DNA of 64,000 bases from CAVPDA01 sp963702495 (GTDB lineage Bacteria; Pseudomonadota; Gammaproteobacteria; Burkholderiales; Rhodocyclaceae), in NCBI GenBank assembly GCA_963702495.1, contig CAVPDA010000019.1, positions 1 through 64,000 of the forward strand. Reading direction: 5' to 3'. The notes under the pieces were generated by a model. The model had not been told where the DNA came from, ran no database searches, and saw only the letters and a list, made by a program, of their open reading frames with translations. Below are positions 17,041-25,273 of this stretch, in pieces. Made by a program: the position numbers and the translations under genes. Each line of letters opens with the position of its first letter. Position 1 is the first letter of the stretch.

Positions 17041-17427
17041 GCGGCGAGGAGGCCGGCTATACGATTATCATTCGCGGGGAAAGCGGTGACGACGAAAGCT
17101 GCCGTTCCAGACGAGATAGCGAATTTCTCGACCGAGTGGCGGCTTAAGATCGGAACGGTCAGCGATGTAGGATTGCGTTCGCCGGCCCCGGCCAAGAGCA
17201 GTCGGGCAGCAGTATTTCAACAGGCTCGAAAGTCCCCAGCGCGCCGAAGTCACCGGTCTGACCGAGCGCCTGGACGACGACGTCGGCTTCGATGGTCTCC
17301 AGTTCGACCGGTACGGACGAGGTCGCCGCCTTCGCCGGGGACCATGGTTTCCAGCGTCAGCGTCTTGCCGTCGATGGTCCGTAAGTTCTTCAACAGCATG
17401 GGCGCGGACCGGCGTCAGGGATGCCGC
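17041..17427 (-). pseudogene. decayed oxidoreductase-like fragment
   Basis: On the minus strand, frames read RTIDGKTLTLETMVPGEGGD and, after a shift, VELETIEADVVVQALGQTGD. The last motif resembles the FAD-domain end of glutamate-synthase-small-subunit-type oxidoreductases (IEADxVxxAxGQ). It is short and frameshifted, so this is a tentative reading. Lies between the IS110 gene and the pyruvate kinase gene. Confidence 0.25.
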
Positions 17428-19311
17428 TCACGAGGGATCCTGGTCGGCCGCCCCAGGTTCCGGTTTATTTCTTGGCTTCGCGTGAGAAATCGACAACCGC
17501 CGCAGCATCGAGGCCTTCTTGCGCCGGTGGCGCTTCATACGTTCCAGCACGTCTTCCAAAAACTTCACGGCATCGACGATGTAGGGCCCCTTGTTCAGCA
17601 TCACGCATTCCGCGCGGCCGCTCATAGCGGCATCGGTTACTTCCGCGCGGGAGGGCATCCCCGTCTTGGCCATGTTTTCCAGCACCTGCGTGGCCCAGAT
17701 CACAGGCACATGCGCCGCTTCACACAACCACAGGATCTCCTCCTGCAACTCCGCCAACCGCTCAAAGCCGACCTCCACCGCCAAATCCCCACGGGCCACC
17801 ATCACCCCGAGCGGCATGGTCTGCAAGCCCTGTAGCAGCAAGTGCGGCAGATTCTCAAACGCCACCCGGTTCTCGATCTTCAGCACAATGCCGACATCGC
17901 CCGCGTCCAGGCGCTCCAACTCGCGCTGCAGCAGTTCAATATCTTTGGGATGCCGGACAAAGGAAAGCCCCACCATGTCCGCATGCCGGGCGGCAAACTT
18001 CAGATCCTGAAAATCCTTGGGCGTCAGCGCGGGTAGATCAAGATCGGTATCGGGCAGGTTGATGCCTTTGTCGGAGCGTAGCTTGCTGCCGGCATGGGCG
18101 GCGTAGGTAATCTCCACCCTCATCTTGCGCTTGGTCACCGACTTGACGATGCCGCCGATCTTGCCATCGTCAAAGAAGATCCGCTCCCCCGCCCGGACAA
18201 ACTTAAATACTTCCGGCAGCGTCGTCGGGATCGTCGCCGGACGCTTCACCCGGCCTTGATCGTCCAGTTCCCCCGGTTTGCCGGGAGTGGCCGGCCCGGT
18301 TACCTCCAATAGGTCGCCGCGTTTCAGCACCAGCGGCTGTTCCACCAACGGCAACTGGCCGATCTCACCTAGGGCCACCGGCTTGGCACCACGATAGGCC
18401 GCCGCCACCATGCCGGTTTCCAGCATGGCCGCCTGCGCGCTCTCCGCCCAACAGCCGCCCGCCTCACGTGCGAGTATGGTCAGCGTCCGCTGACGGCCGC
18501 GCGTGTCGGCGAACCGGATCTTGTCCCGGACGCGAAGCTGGCTGTTGACGATGCCCGTGAGCGGAACGACGGGGACGCCGGCGATGGGCTCCAGCGGGCC
18601 CGCGGCATCAGTCAGCCAGACGCGCGCCGGTTGCAGCAACTGGTCCCGCACGTCGCGCTTGGGCCGCAGTTTCAAGATCCGCAGGCCACCTTCAATCTCC
18701 CCGGTCCGGAGCTTGGGCCCACCCAAATCCATCAGGACGCGGCAGCGGCGGGTGAACTCACGGTTGGCGCGCTCCAGGTTGGCGATCATCCCGCTCCAGG
18801 CGGCTTCATCATCATGCGCGCAGTTGATGCGCATGATGTCCATCCCGGCCCCCACCAGGTCACGCACCAGCAAATAGTCGCTGGCGGCGTTGGGAGGCAT
18901 GGTCACCATCACGCGCACCGGATGGTTGGCGTGAGAACTCCCCAAGAGGCGCTGCGTGTGGCCCTGCAGCAAGGCTGGGCCAATGCTGAAATCCACCGCC
19001 GCCGCGGTACGTTCCAGCTTCTTCTCTCCGGCCATTAACTGCAACGCCGTCCGGACCGTCAACAGGCTGGCCAACACATGCGCCTCGGTCCGCCCCAGTG
19101 AGGAAAGCCCGTAGGAGGAAAGCACGATCTGCAACGACCGTACGTCGTGCTGGCGCAGCGCCAGATAGTGGATCAGATTACGCGCGCTGGCCTGCTGTTC
19201 CGGCAGAATCTCGTTCAGCTGAAGGTCAAACGACTTCTCCAGCGCCACGCACCGGTCGATGACCGCCGTGACCGAATCAATGATGCGTTGAAAGGAACGG
19301 GAGTTCGTCAT
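17428..19311 (-). CDS. pyruvate kinase-like protein with N-terminal extension
   Basis: 627 aa. After a ~130-residue N-terminal helical extension not found in ordinary pyruvate kinase, the barrel begins (VRVMVTMPPNAASDYLLVRD, GAGMDIMRINCAHDD). It contains the metal/phosphate motifs MDLGGPKLRTGE, MVGLSFVRHPKDI, VLKIENRVAFENLP and MVARGDLAVEVGFERLAELQ. The last core motif reads CVMLNKGPY instead of the usual MLSGETA, and the C-terminal allosteric domain is absent. It probably converts phosphoenolpyruvate plus ADP to pyruvate plus ATP, or a related reaction, without the normal allosteric control. It stands alone. Confidence 0.8.
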   Translation of the reverse strand: MTNSRSFQRIIDSVTAVIDRCVALEKSFDLQLNEILPEQQASARNLIHYLALRQHDVRSLQIVLSSYGLSSLGRTEAHVLASLLTVRTALQLMAGEKKLERTAAAVDFSIGPALLQGHTQRLLGSSHANHPVRVMVTMPPNAASDYLLVRDLVGAGMDIMRINCAHDDEAAWSGMIANLERANREFTRRCRVLMDLGGPKLRTGEIEGGLRILKLRPKRDVRDQLLQPARVWLTDAAGPLEPIAGVPVVPLTGIVNSQLRVRDKIRFADTRGRQRTLTILAREAGGCWAESAQAAMLETGMVAAAYRGAKPVALGEIGQLPLVEQPLVLKRGDLLEVTGPATPGKPGELDDQGRVKRPATIPTTLPEVFKFVRAGERIFFDDGKIGGIVKSVTKRKMRVEITYAAHAGSKLRSDKGINLPDTDLDLPALTPKDFQDLKFAARHADMVGLSFVRHPKDIELLQRELERLDAGDVGIVLKIENRVAFENLPHLLLQGLQTMPLGVMVARGDLAVEVGFERLAELQEEILWLCEAAHVPVIWATQVLENMAKTGMPSRAEVTDAAMSGRAECVMLNKGPYIVDAVKFLEDVLERMKRHRRKKASMLRRLSISHAKPRNKPEPGAADQDPS

Positions 19312-19868
19312 GGCGTGGCTGTACGGACAAGCAAAGGAAATCCAACGAGCCTCCGGGGAGTATGGCTGACGTCCGGCACCGCAGTCAATCGCCGATCTTG
19401 GCTCTGCAGGGCGTCACGATTCGCAGAAAATTCTCCCGAATAGCACCCCAAGCACTGCCTTTGCGCCGGCAGTAGGCTGGCAGAAATTAGAAGAGGCGCG
19501 GCCACTCAGAAAACCACTCCCTGCGAAAAGTATCACCTAAACTGTATTCCCCGGTCATGAAGTTTCACTGACCGGTTACGCTGCACACCTGCCCGTCAGG
19601 CTGAAAAAAAGTTGATCACCCTCCGGCCAATGGCCGCTTCGGAGCAACCACGAAAATGAACGGCCGGTTTGGAGCAGAAGATCCAGTGGCGGCTGATGGC
19701 CGTGACCGGCCCTTCGGCCAGCGTGCGAGAAGACGCCGCGAAGCCGACATTGAACCAGTCTCCCGGCGCTACGCGATTCCAGTCCCGACAGCGACCGATC
19801 GGATGCCGGCGCGTTCATCGGGAACTCCCCGCGTGCGTGGTTGGCCCGCGGTTTCGATAGCGACCGAC
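19312..19868. other. intergenic region, no supported gene
   Basis: About 560 bp. It holds a GGCCGCTTCGGAG-like motif (19629-19641) in repetitive GC-rich sequence; related motifs occur near 29470. Possible upstream sequence of the pyruvate kinase gene; no clear -10/-35. Confidence 0.3.
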
Positions 19869-20339
19869 CTACAGCCGCCCGCTTTTCACCCGCCGCTGGG
19901 CCGCCTCGTCGATACGACGCGCCAGAGTTCTCGACGGCGCCCAACGACCTCCTTGAGCGACGAAGCGGTTGGCCCCATCTGCCACGGTCGCTGCACGTTC
20001 GGGCTCAGCAACCGGGGGCGCCAACGCCGGCTCTGCGCGGGCCGGCTGATGACGTTCGAATGCGTTGGATTCAAAATAGCCTTCGCCATCGAAGGTGAGA
20101 ATACTGAACGTGGTCCATAGGACGCGAATCGGCTGGCGATCAATCAGTTCAACGACAACATCGGTCATGAGCACGCGAGCGCCGGCAAAGCGGGGAAAGC
20201 GATGGCTCGACGGATCCCGGAGCATCTGCTCCAACACAGTGCTCGGCAGGCGATACAGACTGTCGTTCTGGTCGAGCAGAAACATGCCCCGCATGAAAGC
20301 CCCATCACACACCTTCCAAGCGCGAAGACCGGTATTCAT
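19869..20339 (-). CDS. conserved hypothetical protein, 156 aa
   Basis: Starts MNTGLRAWKVCDGAFMRGMF at 20339. The body alternates strands (ARVLMTDVVVELIDRQPIRV, FSILTFDGEGYFESNAFERH) and ends in a basic tail with FVAQGGRWAPSRTLARRIDE. No membrane span. Codon use is regular and the frame is intact. I do not recognise a function. It follows the run of hypotheticals at 20679-23738 in the same orientation but 340 bp further on. Confidence 0.6.
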   Translation of the reverse strand: MNTGLRAWKVCDGAFMRGMFLLDQNDSLYRLPSTVLEQMLRDPSSHRFPRFAGARVLMTDVVVELIDRQPIRVLWTTFSILTFDGEGYFESNAFERHQPARAEPALAPPVAEPERAATVADGANRFVAQGGRWAPSRTLARRIDEAAQRRVKSGRL

Positions 20340-20678
20340 CGTGCCGAAGCAGCCCTGCGGAATGCATGATCATGAACACACGATGCGATCACGCCAGTGC
20401 AGCCGCAATTTCGGCGGCCACTCCGAAGAATCCCTGATCAACCCTCGTCGGTGCGTTTCGTCCCGGATCCCGCCAGCGATGCCGCGCACATCGACCACGC
20501 CAGCGCTGACTGCCCCGAGCCGAGCGGGCGCATCGCTCTCCAAGCGGCTCGGCTGAGCCCAGCTGCGATCCACCCGCTCGTTTGAGTTGGGCTCGCTTTG
20601 GCATTCTTGCACGACGCGTGGCTCGGCAAGCGCGCCCAACGAACCAGATGGTGCCGGCAGGCCCGATTCGATGGCGGG

Positions 20679-21068
20679 TCAGCCGTCGCTGCCATTGCGC
20701 CACTGCGCGGCATCGAGGCGCTCGACCGCCGCGTAGTACCGGGCGCGCGATGCCTCCGCAGTGTCTTTCAGATTCAGCAGATCGTAGATCATCTCCGCTA
20801 CCAAAGAACCGATGGCGTGGAGGGCATCGTGTCTTGAGAGACCTGCCTTCCTCAAGCGGGCGAGCGCCCGAATAACCGGCTCGTCCCCCGAGGCCAACTG
20901 ATTCTCAACGATCACATGCACGCTCGCGTGCAGCGTAGCATTCGGCAAATCGACGCGGGCCCGGCGGTGATAGTCCTCGACGCGATCGACCCTGTCCTGT
21001 TCGTCCAGTTCGAGCCACGCGACTGGATCAGGTGGCTGCGACGGGTCATATCGATTCACGGCGCTCAT
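20679..21068 (-). CDS. conserved hypothetical protein, 129 aa
   Basis: Begins MSAVNRYDPSQPPDPVAWLE and contains DEQDRVDRVEDYHRRARVDL and HVIVENQLASGDEPVI, then a helical C-terminus. The charged, His-rich (EDYHRRA, SVHVIVEN) segment is typical of a small conserved family of unknown role. It lies 73 bp after the 111-aa gene in what looks like one operon of hypothetical genes. Confidence 0.65.
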   Translation of the reverse strand: MSAVNRYDPSQPPDPVAWLELDEQDRVDRVEDYHRRARVDLPNATLHASVHVIVENQLASGDEPVIRALARLRKAGLSRHDALHAIGSLVAEMIYDLLNLKDTAEASRARYYAAVERLDAAQWRNGSDG

Positions 21069-21140
21069 CGCTGTCTGATGGCAAACGCCCGGTATGCGCT
21101 CCTCGATTGCCGCACCGCCACGATGTTGGCGCCTGGCGCT

Positions 21141-21476
21141 TCATTTCTTGATCCCTCCCGCGATTTCCGCCTTTCGCGCTTCGAGCGCCGCCAGCTTCTT
21201 CTTGAGATCGGCGATCTCCTTGTCAATCTTGCGCAATTCTGTCTGCGCCTTTCTGCTCGCCAGGTGGTTCGAGCCAAGCTGCTCGGCAATGTAACACTCA
21301 AGCTGACTGCGAAGGACGCGCAGATAGGGATTGCCCCAGATCGCTCCTTCCCGGTATTCCAGTCTGCCCGCCTGAATGCCTCGTGCGATGAACTCCCGGC
21401 TCACCCCATACTCCTTGTGGGCCGTCACCTCGCTCAGGGTCGCCCCTTTTCGCGTCCACTCACCGTATTCCGCCAT
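21141..21476 (-). CDS. hypothetical protein with coiled coil, 111 aa
   Basis: The N-terminal half (KGATLSEVTAHKEYGVSREF) resembles a short helix-turn-helix or substrate-recognition module; the C-terminal half (ELRKIDKEIADLKKKLAALE) is a clear heptad coiled coil. It may form dimers. Located between the TPR gene and the 129-aa gene, same strand. Confidence 0.6.
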   Translation of the reverse strand: MAEYGEWTRKGATLSEVTAHKEYGVSREFIARGIQAGRLEYREGAIWGNPYLRVLRSQLECYIAEQLGSNHLASRKAQTELRKIDKEIADLKKKLAALEARKAEIAGGIKK

Positions 21477-21641
21477 ATCTCATCTTCCTGAACGACGGCC
21501 GTGCGGGCACAGCGTGATGGCGTGCCCTGCCCCGTGTCGGTCCCTCCTCCGGTTCAAGCCTCACACGGTAGTCTTGTCGCCGGCGAAGTCCATCGGCCGG
21601 TGCCCCCCGCAAGGCTATGCTGCCGAACGGCGGGATCCGGG

Positions 21642-22322
21642 TCAGTCCTTCTTCTTCGGCCTGCGCTTCGCGATCCTCTGGTTGCAGATGCGAAGGTTCT
21701 CCCGTGCAAGCGCATCGGAGGAATCCATCGCCACCGCGCGCTCCAGCACCGTCCGCGCCTCCTGGAGGGCTCCGCTCTCGACCAGGCTCCAGCCAAGGTC
21801 ATTCACAAACTTCTGGTTCTCGGGTTCGATTTCCAGCGCGCGCCGGGAGGCCGCCAGCGCCTCTTCATGCTGCCCCAGGTGACTGGCGCAACAGCCGATG
21901 CCCTGATGGAACACCCCGACCGCCGGGGCTCTTGCGGCCGCGCCTCGGTACAGTTCCAGCGCATCGGCGTATTCGCCGGACTGGATGAGGAAATCGCCCG
22001 CCGCATCGACGATCTCCACCCAGTCAGGGGTGTCATCGGGCATCGACAGCAGGGAAAGGAAAAGCGTGCGCCCCTGCGCCGTTCGCTCGCGCTGATACTC
22101 CACCGACCCCAGAGAAAGCACTGCGGGCGCATAGTCCGGCTTGATTTCGACGGCCCGTTCCAGCGCCTGAATGCAGCCCTCGGTATCGCCGATGGCGCTG
22201 CGCAACACACTGTCCGCGTAGGCGGCCTCCGCTTCGAAGAGATCCCAACGCTCGCGCTTGCTGTCCTGTCCTGGCACTTCGATCCCGTCCCTGTCGATGC
22301 CGTAGGTTCGAATTCCCCGCAC
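21642..22322 (-). CDS. tetratricopeptide-repeat protein, 226 aa
   Basis: At least four TPR units are visible: GCIQALERAVEIKPDYAPAV, EYADALELYRGAAARAPAVG, HEEALAASRRALEIEPENQK and ALQEARTVLERAVAMDSSDA. TPR solenoids bind partner proteins. No signal peptide, so cytoplasmic. It lies ~110 bp after the frameshifted gene 22433-23738 and precedes the coiled-coil gene, suggesting one operon; the partner may be encoded next to it. Confidence 0.8.
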   Translation of the reverse strand: MRGIRTYGIDRDGIEVPGQDSKRERWDLFEAEAAYADSVLRSAIGDTEGCIQALERAVEIKPDYAPAVLSLGSVEYQRERTAQGRTLFLSLLSMPDDTPDWVEIVDAAGDFLIQSGEYADALELYRGAAARAPAVGVFHQGIGCCASHLGQHEEALAASRRALEIEPENQKFVNDLGWSLVESGALQEARTVLERAVAMDSSDALARENLRICNQRIAKRRPKKKD

Positions 22323-22432
22323 GCCTGGCGGCTGTGGTTCTATGCGCCTGCCGCCTGACCGGGAACGCGGTACGTGCGCTCTGCTTGCTCTTGCCGCGGT
22401 GAACCTCCCCTGCGCGCCTCGTTCCCGCGCCG

Positions 22433-23738
22433 CTAGTGCAGGCTGTGCGTGAGCGGCTGTGACTCCTCATCGCCCGCCGCCATCAGCGGCACGGGCTGGA
22501 AGCAGTGCGAACACACGAGGACCGCCCCGTCGTGCCGTATCCGTTCCAGCGGCCGGCCGGCCGCGCGCGCCGCCTGCTCGGCATAGGCAACGATGGCCTC
22601 CTGCCCCGCGTCCGAACACGGATAGAGATTGTGCTGAAAAGCGTTCTGCGTCCCGCGGGTCGCCGAGAGCACGCCCAGGACGAACTGGTCTTCGTAGAAG
22701 TACTCGGTGAGCTGGTAGCGTTCGGGCTCAGCGCCCTCGCCCGCCTCGCCTTCGACCGGCTCGATGAGAAAGTCCTCGCCGCTGGGCAGTTCCCCACTGC
22801 GCAGCCCCTCCAGCGTCTCCTCGGCAAGCACCTCGTCTTCCTCCCATTCCAGGAAGGCCGTGCGCACCGCCAGCCCGTGCTCGGTGAGCTTGCGCCGCAA
22901 CTGGGCGAAGAAGCGCTGTTCCTCCATCAGCCACTGGGTGGCATCTTGATCGTCCTGTGCCTGCTCGGCCAGGTCGGCAAACGCGGGCTGACCCAGCCAC
23001 ACCTCGGTGCCGGCCGACAACACCACCCGATCGGCGATCCGGTGGAAGCGGGGTTGCGTCTCACGGGCCTGAGCAATGCGTGTGGCCAGGGCCTCGCTGG
23101 CGAGCATCTCGTAGACGGGCTGGGCAAGATCGCCGGCAAATAGGCCCACGCAGCCCACCTCCAGGTTCTGCGACTCCCCGAGCCTGCCCAGCGCCGAGCC
23201 CGCGCCGGTCGTGAGATGGATGGGGACTTCCCCCAGCGCATCACTGAGCGGCTCTTCGCTGATCAGCACCACGGGCAGGTAGCACAGCACGGCCGCGTCG
23301 AACTCTGCGTCGCTTTCTTCCAGTTCGGGTGCCGCCTGATCGATCTGGGCCATGACCGCCCGTTCCATGCACCATGCCTGGCTGTCCAGCTCGCACCTTG
23401 CGGCAAGCACGGCCTGCTGGGCGCTTGTCTCGAAAGCGCAGCGTGCCCTCCTCGGCGTCGTAGAGCCCGAACAGCGGGTACAGGGCCGGAAAGGCAACGA
23501 GGCAGAATCGCTCCTCCGGGACGTTCTGCCGGAAGTGCGCGGCAACCGCATCCGCCGTCTGCTGCAATGCAGCGTAGTCGAGGATGTCGTAGCGCGCGCG
23601 TCGTGGGGCGCTGACGAGCACCACCAGCAGGAATGCCTGTGCACCCAAGGGGCGCACGGGGTCTAGCACGCGGGCAGCGTCCCGCGTGCTCTCATAGAGC
23701 CGCTCACCCTTGTCTTGCCGCTGCTTGGCTTGGCCCAT
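22433..23738 (-). pseudogene. large hypothetical protein, frameshifted
   Basis: The N-terminal frame starts at ATG 23738 (MGQAKQRQDKGERLYESTRD) and reads well to GLYDAEEGTLRF; from about 23440 the correct frame is the next one (ETSAQQAVLAARCELDSQAW) and runs to a stop at 22433. A single extra T in CTTTCGAG explains the shift. Repaired, it would be about 435 aa, acidic, with a C-terminal VLVCSHCFQPVPL cysteine pair. I do not recognise the function. It may be a sequencing error. Confidence 0.55.
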
Positions 23739-24029
23739 CCGTGTCTTCCTTGGCGTACCTGAGTCCGTCGCTTCCCGGAAAAGCCGGGGCGCAACCGCGC
23801 TGTGGCGATGGTACCGGAAACCTGCGCCACCGCGGCGCGCCGCTGTCAGGACGGATGCCGATTCACCGGCTCTGCGCTGCGCCCCTGGTTTCGTCCCGCG
23901 CCGCTGTGCCCATGCCTGATTGTGCGCGGCGCACATCGACTGAGCGCGCCCGAGCCGCCGACGATCTTCGGCGCCCCATCGGCTCTGCTACACTCGCCAG
24001 CGCCCGCAACGTTCTGGCGGAGGCAAGCC

Positions 24030-24312
24030 GTGAACATGAGGGAGTTCATCGATGCTTCGCAGCACGAACCGCTGCCGCGCGCGCAGGCAGCTCGCATCGT
24101 CGATTCCGAATTCGTCACCATCGGCAGCGCAGATCAAGCGCGGCCGCAAGGTGCAGGTCACCGGCTTTGGGACGTTCTCGACGGTGAAGCGCAAGGCGCG
24201 CAAGGACTTCAATCCGAAGAACCGGGAGCCGATCAGGATCAAGGTCAAGACTGTGGCGAAATTCAGTGCCGGTGCAGGACTCAGGGCGTTGCTCGACAAG
24301 AAGAAGGCCTGA
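24030..24312 (+). pseudogene. HU-family DNA-binding protein, frameshifted
   Basis: GTG at 24030 sits 7 bp after GGCGGAGG. The first frame gives VNMREFIDASQHEPLPRAQA then ARIVDSEFVTIGSA, the two N-terminal helices of HU. The next frame, from about 24125, supplies IKRGRKVQVTGFGTF, the conserved beta-arm RKDFNPKNREPIRIKVKTV and the C-terminal helix. One base change near 24130 joins them. The arm keeps the Asn-Pro minor-groove tip. Either a decaying nucleoid-protein gene or an assembly error. Confidence 0.7.
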
Positions 24313-24338
24313 TGCCGGCGTCGGGCCACGCGGATCGA

Positions 24339-24514
24339 TGAACACATTGCGCCAGATCCGCCGCCCACTCCTGCCTGGGGAAGCCGTACCGCCGATCCCG
24401 TCTTTATATGACCAGATTGCCAGCGTCAAAGGCGGCATCGCACCCGTGATTCCTCAGCCCTCTGCGCCGGCCCCGGAAAGCATCGAAGAGGACGGAGACG
24501 ACGAGAATCGCTGA
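24339..24514 (+). CDS. possible small protein, 57 aa
   Basis: ATG at 24339 opens MNTLRQIRRPLLPGEAVPPI and ends SIEEDGDDENR. A basic head, proline-rich middle and acidic tail could be genuine, and it follows the HU gene by 27 bp. The ribosome site is poor, so this is uncertain. Confidence 0.3.
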
Positions 24515-25273
24515 GAGCGCGCAGGCAGACGACACGACGGGCAGAGCTGCAGCATGCCGCAGGTTCGCGACCCCGCCGCGCGTACGCGCAAGCTGCCCTG
24601 CCTGATTCGCAGCCCAGTGCGCGCCCGGCACGTCGCAGCGAATGCGGCGATAGCCGATTCCGAGATCGCGACGGCGCCACTTGCATCGCGAATCACTGGC
24701 TCCTCCATTCGCGGCGCCCTGGAAATGGTCGATCACCGCTATGCAGGCAATCGCTGGATGGGCGCACTCGACTCCTTACCGATGCTCAAGGTGAGCACCG
24801 CGGGCGTCGGCTCCTCGGCCAGAGCCGACACTGGCCTCTTGGTCAGTTCCGTCCGCTCTACATACTTGACCGGACGTTGGACCGGCTGCCGCACATGAAT
24901 AGTATCTTTTCGTGGCTCGCACGGCAGAGCCCGACCCGTTTCGGCCAGTGGCCACCTCAGGAACGGATGGCCGTTAATGAAGGCGGTGCTGACACCCGAA
25001 GCAGGGTAGTAATCAGCGGGATCCGGACCGACTTCGAGCCGATATGACGGCAGCGCTCTCGGGCTCCGGCCAACGCGGCAAAGCTCGGGTGAGCGGCTGG
25101 TGCGGAAATCGAGCCGACGACGGCCGGGGCGCGTTGGACCGACCGGCGGCACCGATCGCGATTGCGAAGGCCCGGCGAGACCTGCAGGAAAGGTTGCTGC
25201 CATTGTGCCGCGCGGGCGCCATCAGGAACAAGCGGCGACGCGCGGTATCCGGGATCGCGGATCGCCGCCATGG
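24515..25273. other. intergenic region with inverted repeat copy A
   Basis: About 760 bp. No supported gene. It contains an 80-bp repeat (24817-24896) also found inverted at 48981-49060. Confidence 0.4.
24817..24896 (-). repeat. 80-bp dispersed repeat, copy A
   Basis: On the minus strand this matches 48981-49060 closely; both share a run that begins TAGAGCGGACGGAACTGACC. Both copies are in gene-poor DNA. They could be remnants of a small non-autonomous element or of a shared lost gene (one frame reads VERTELTKRPVSALAE in both). Confidence 0.6.
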
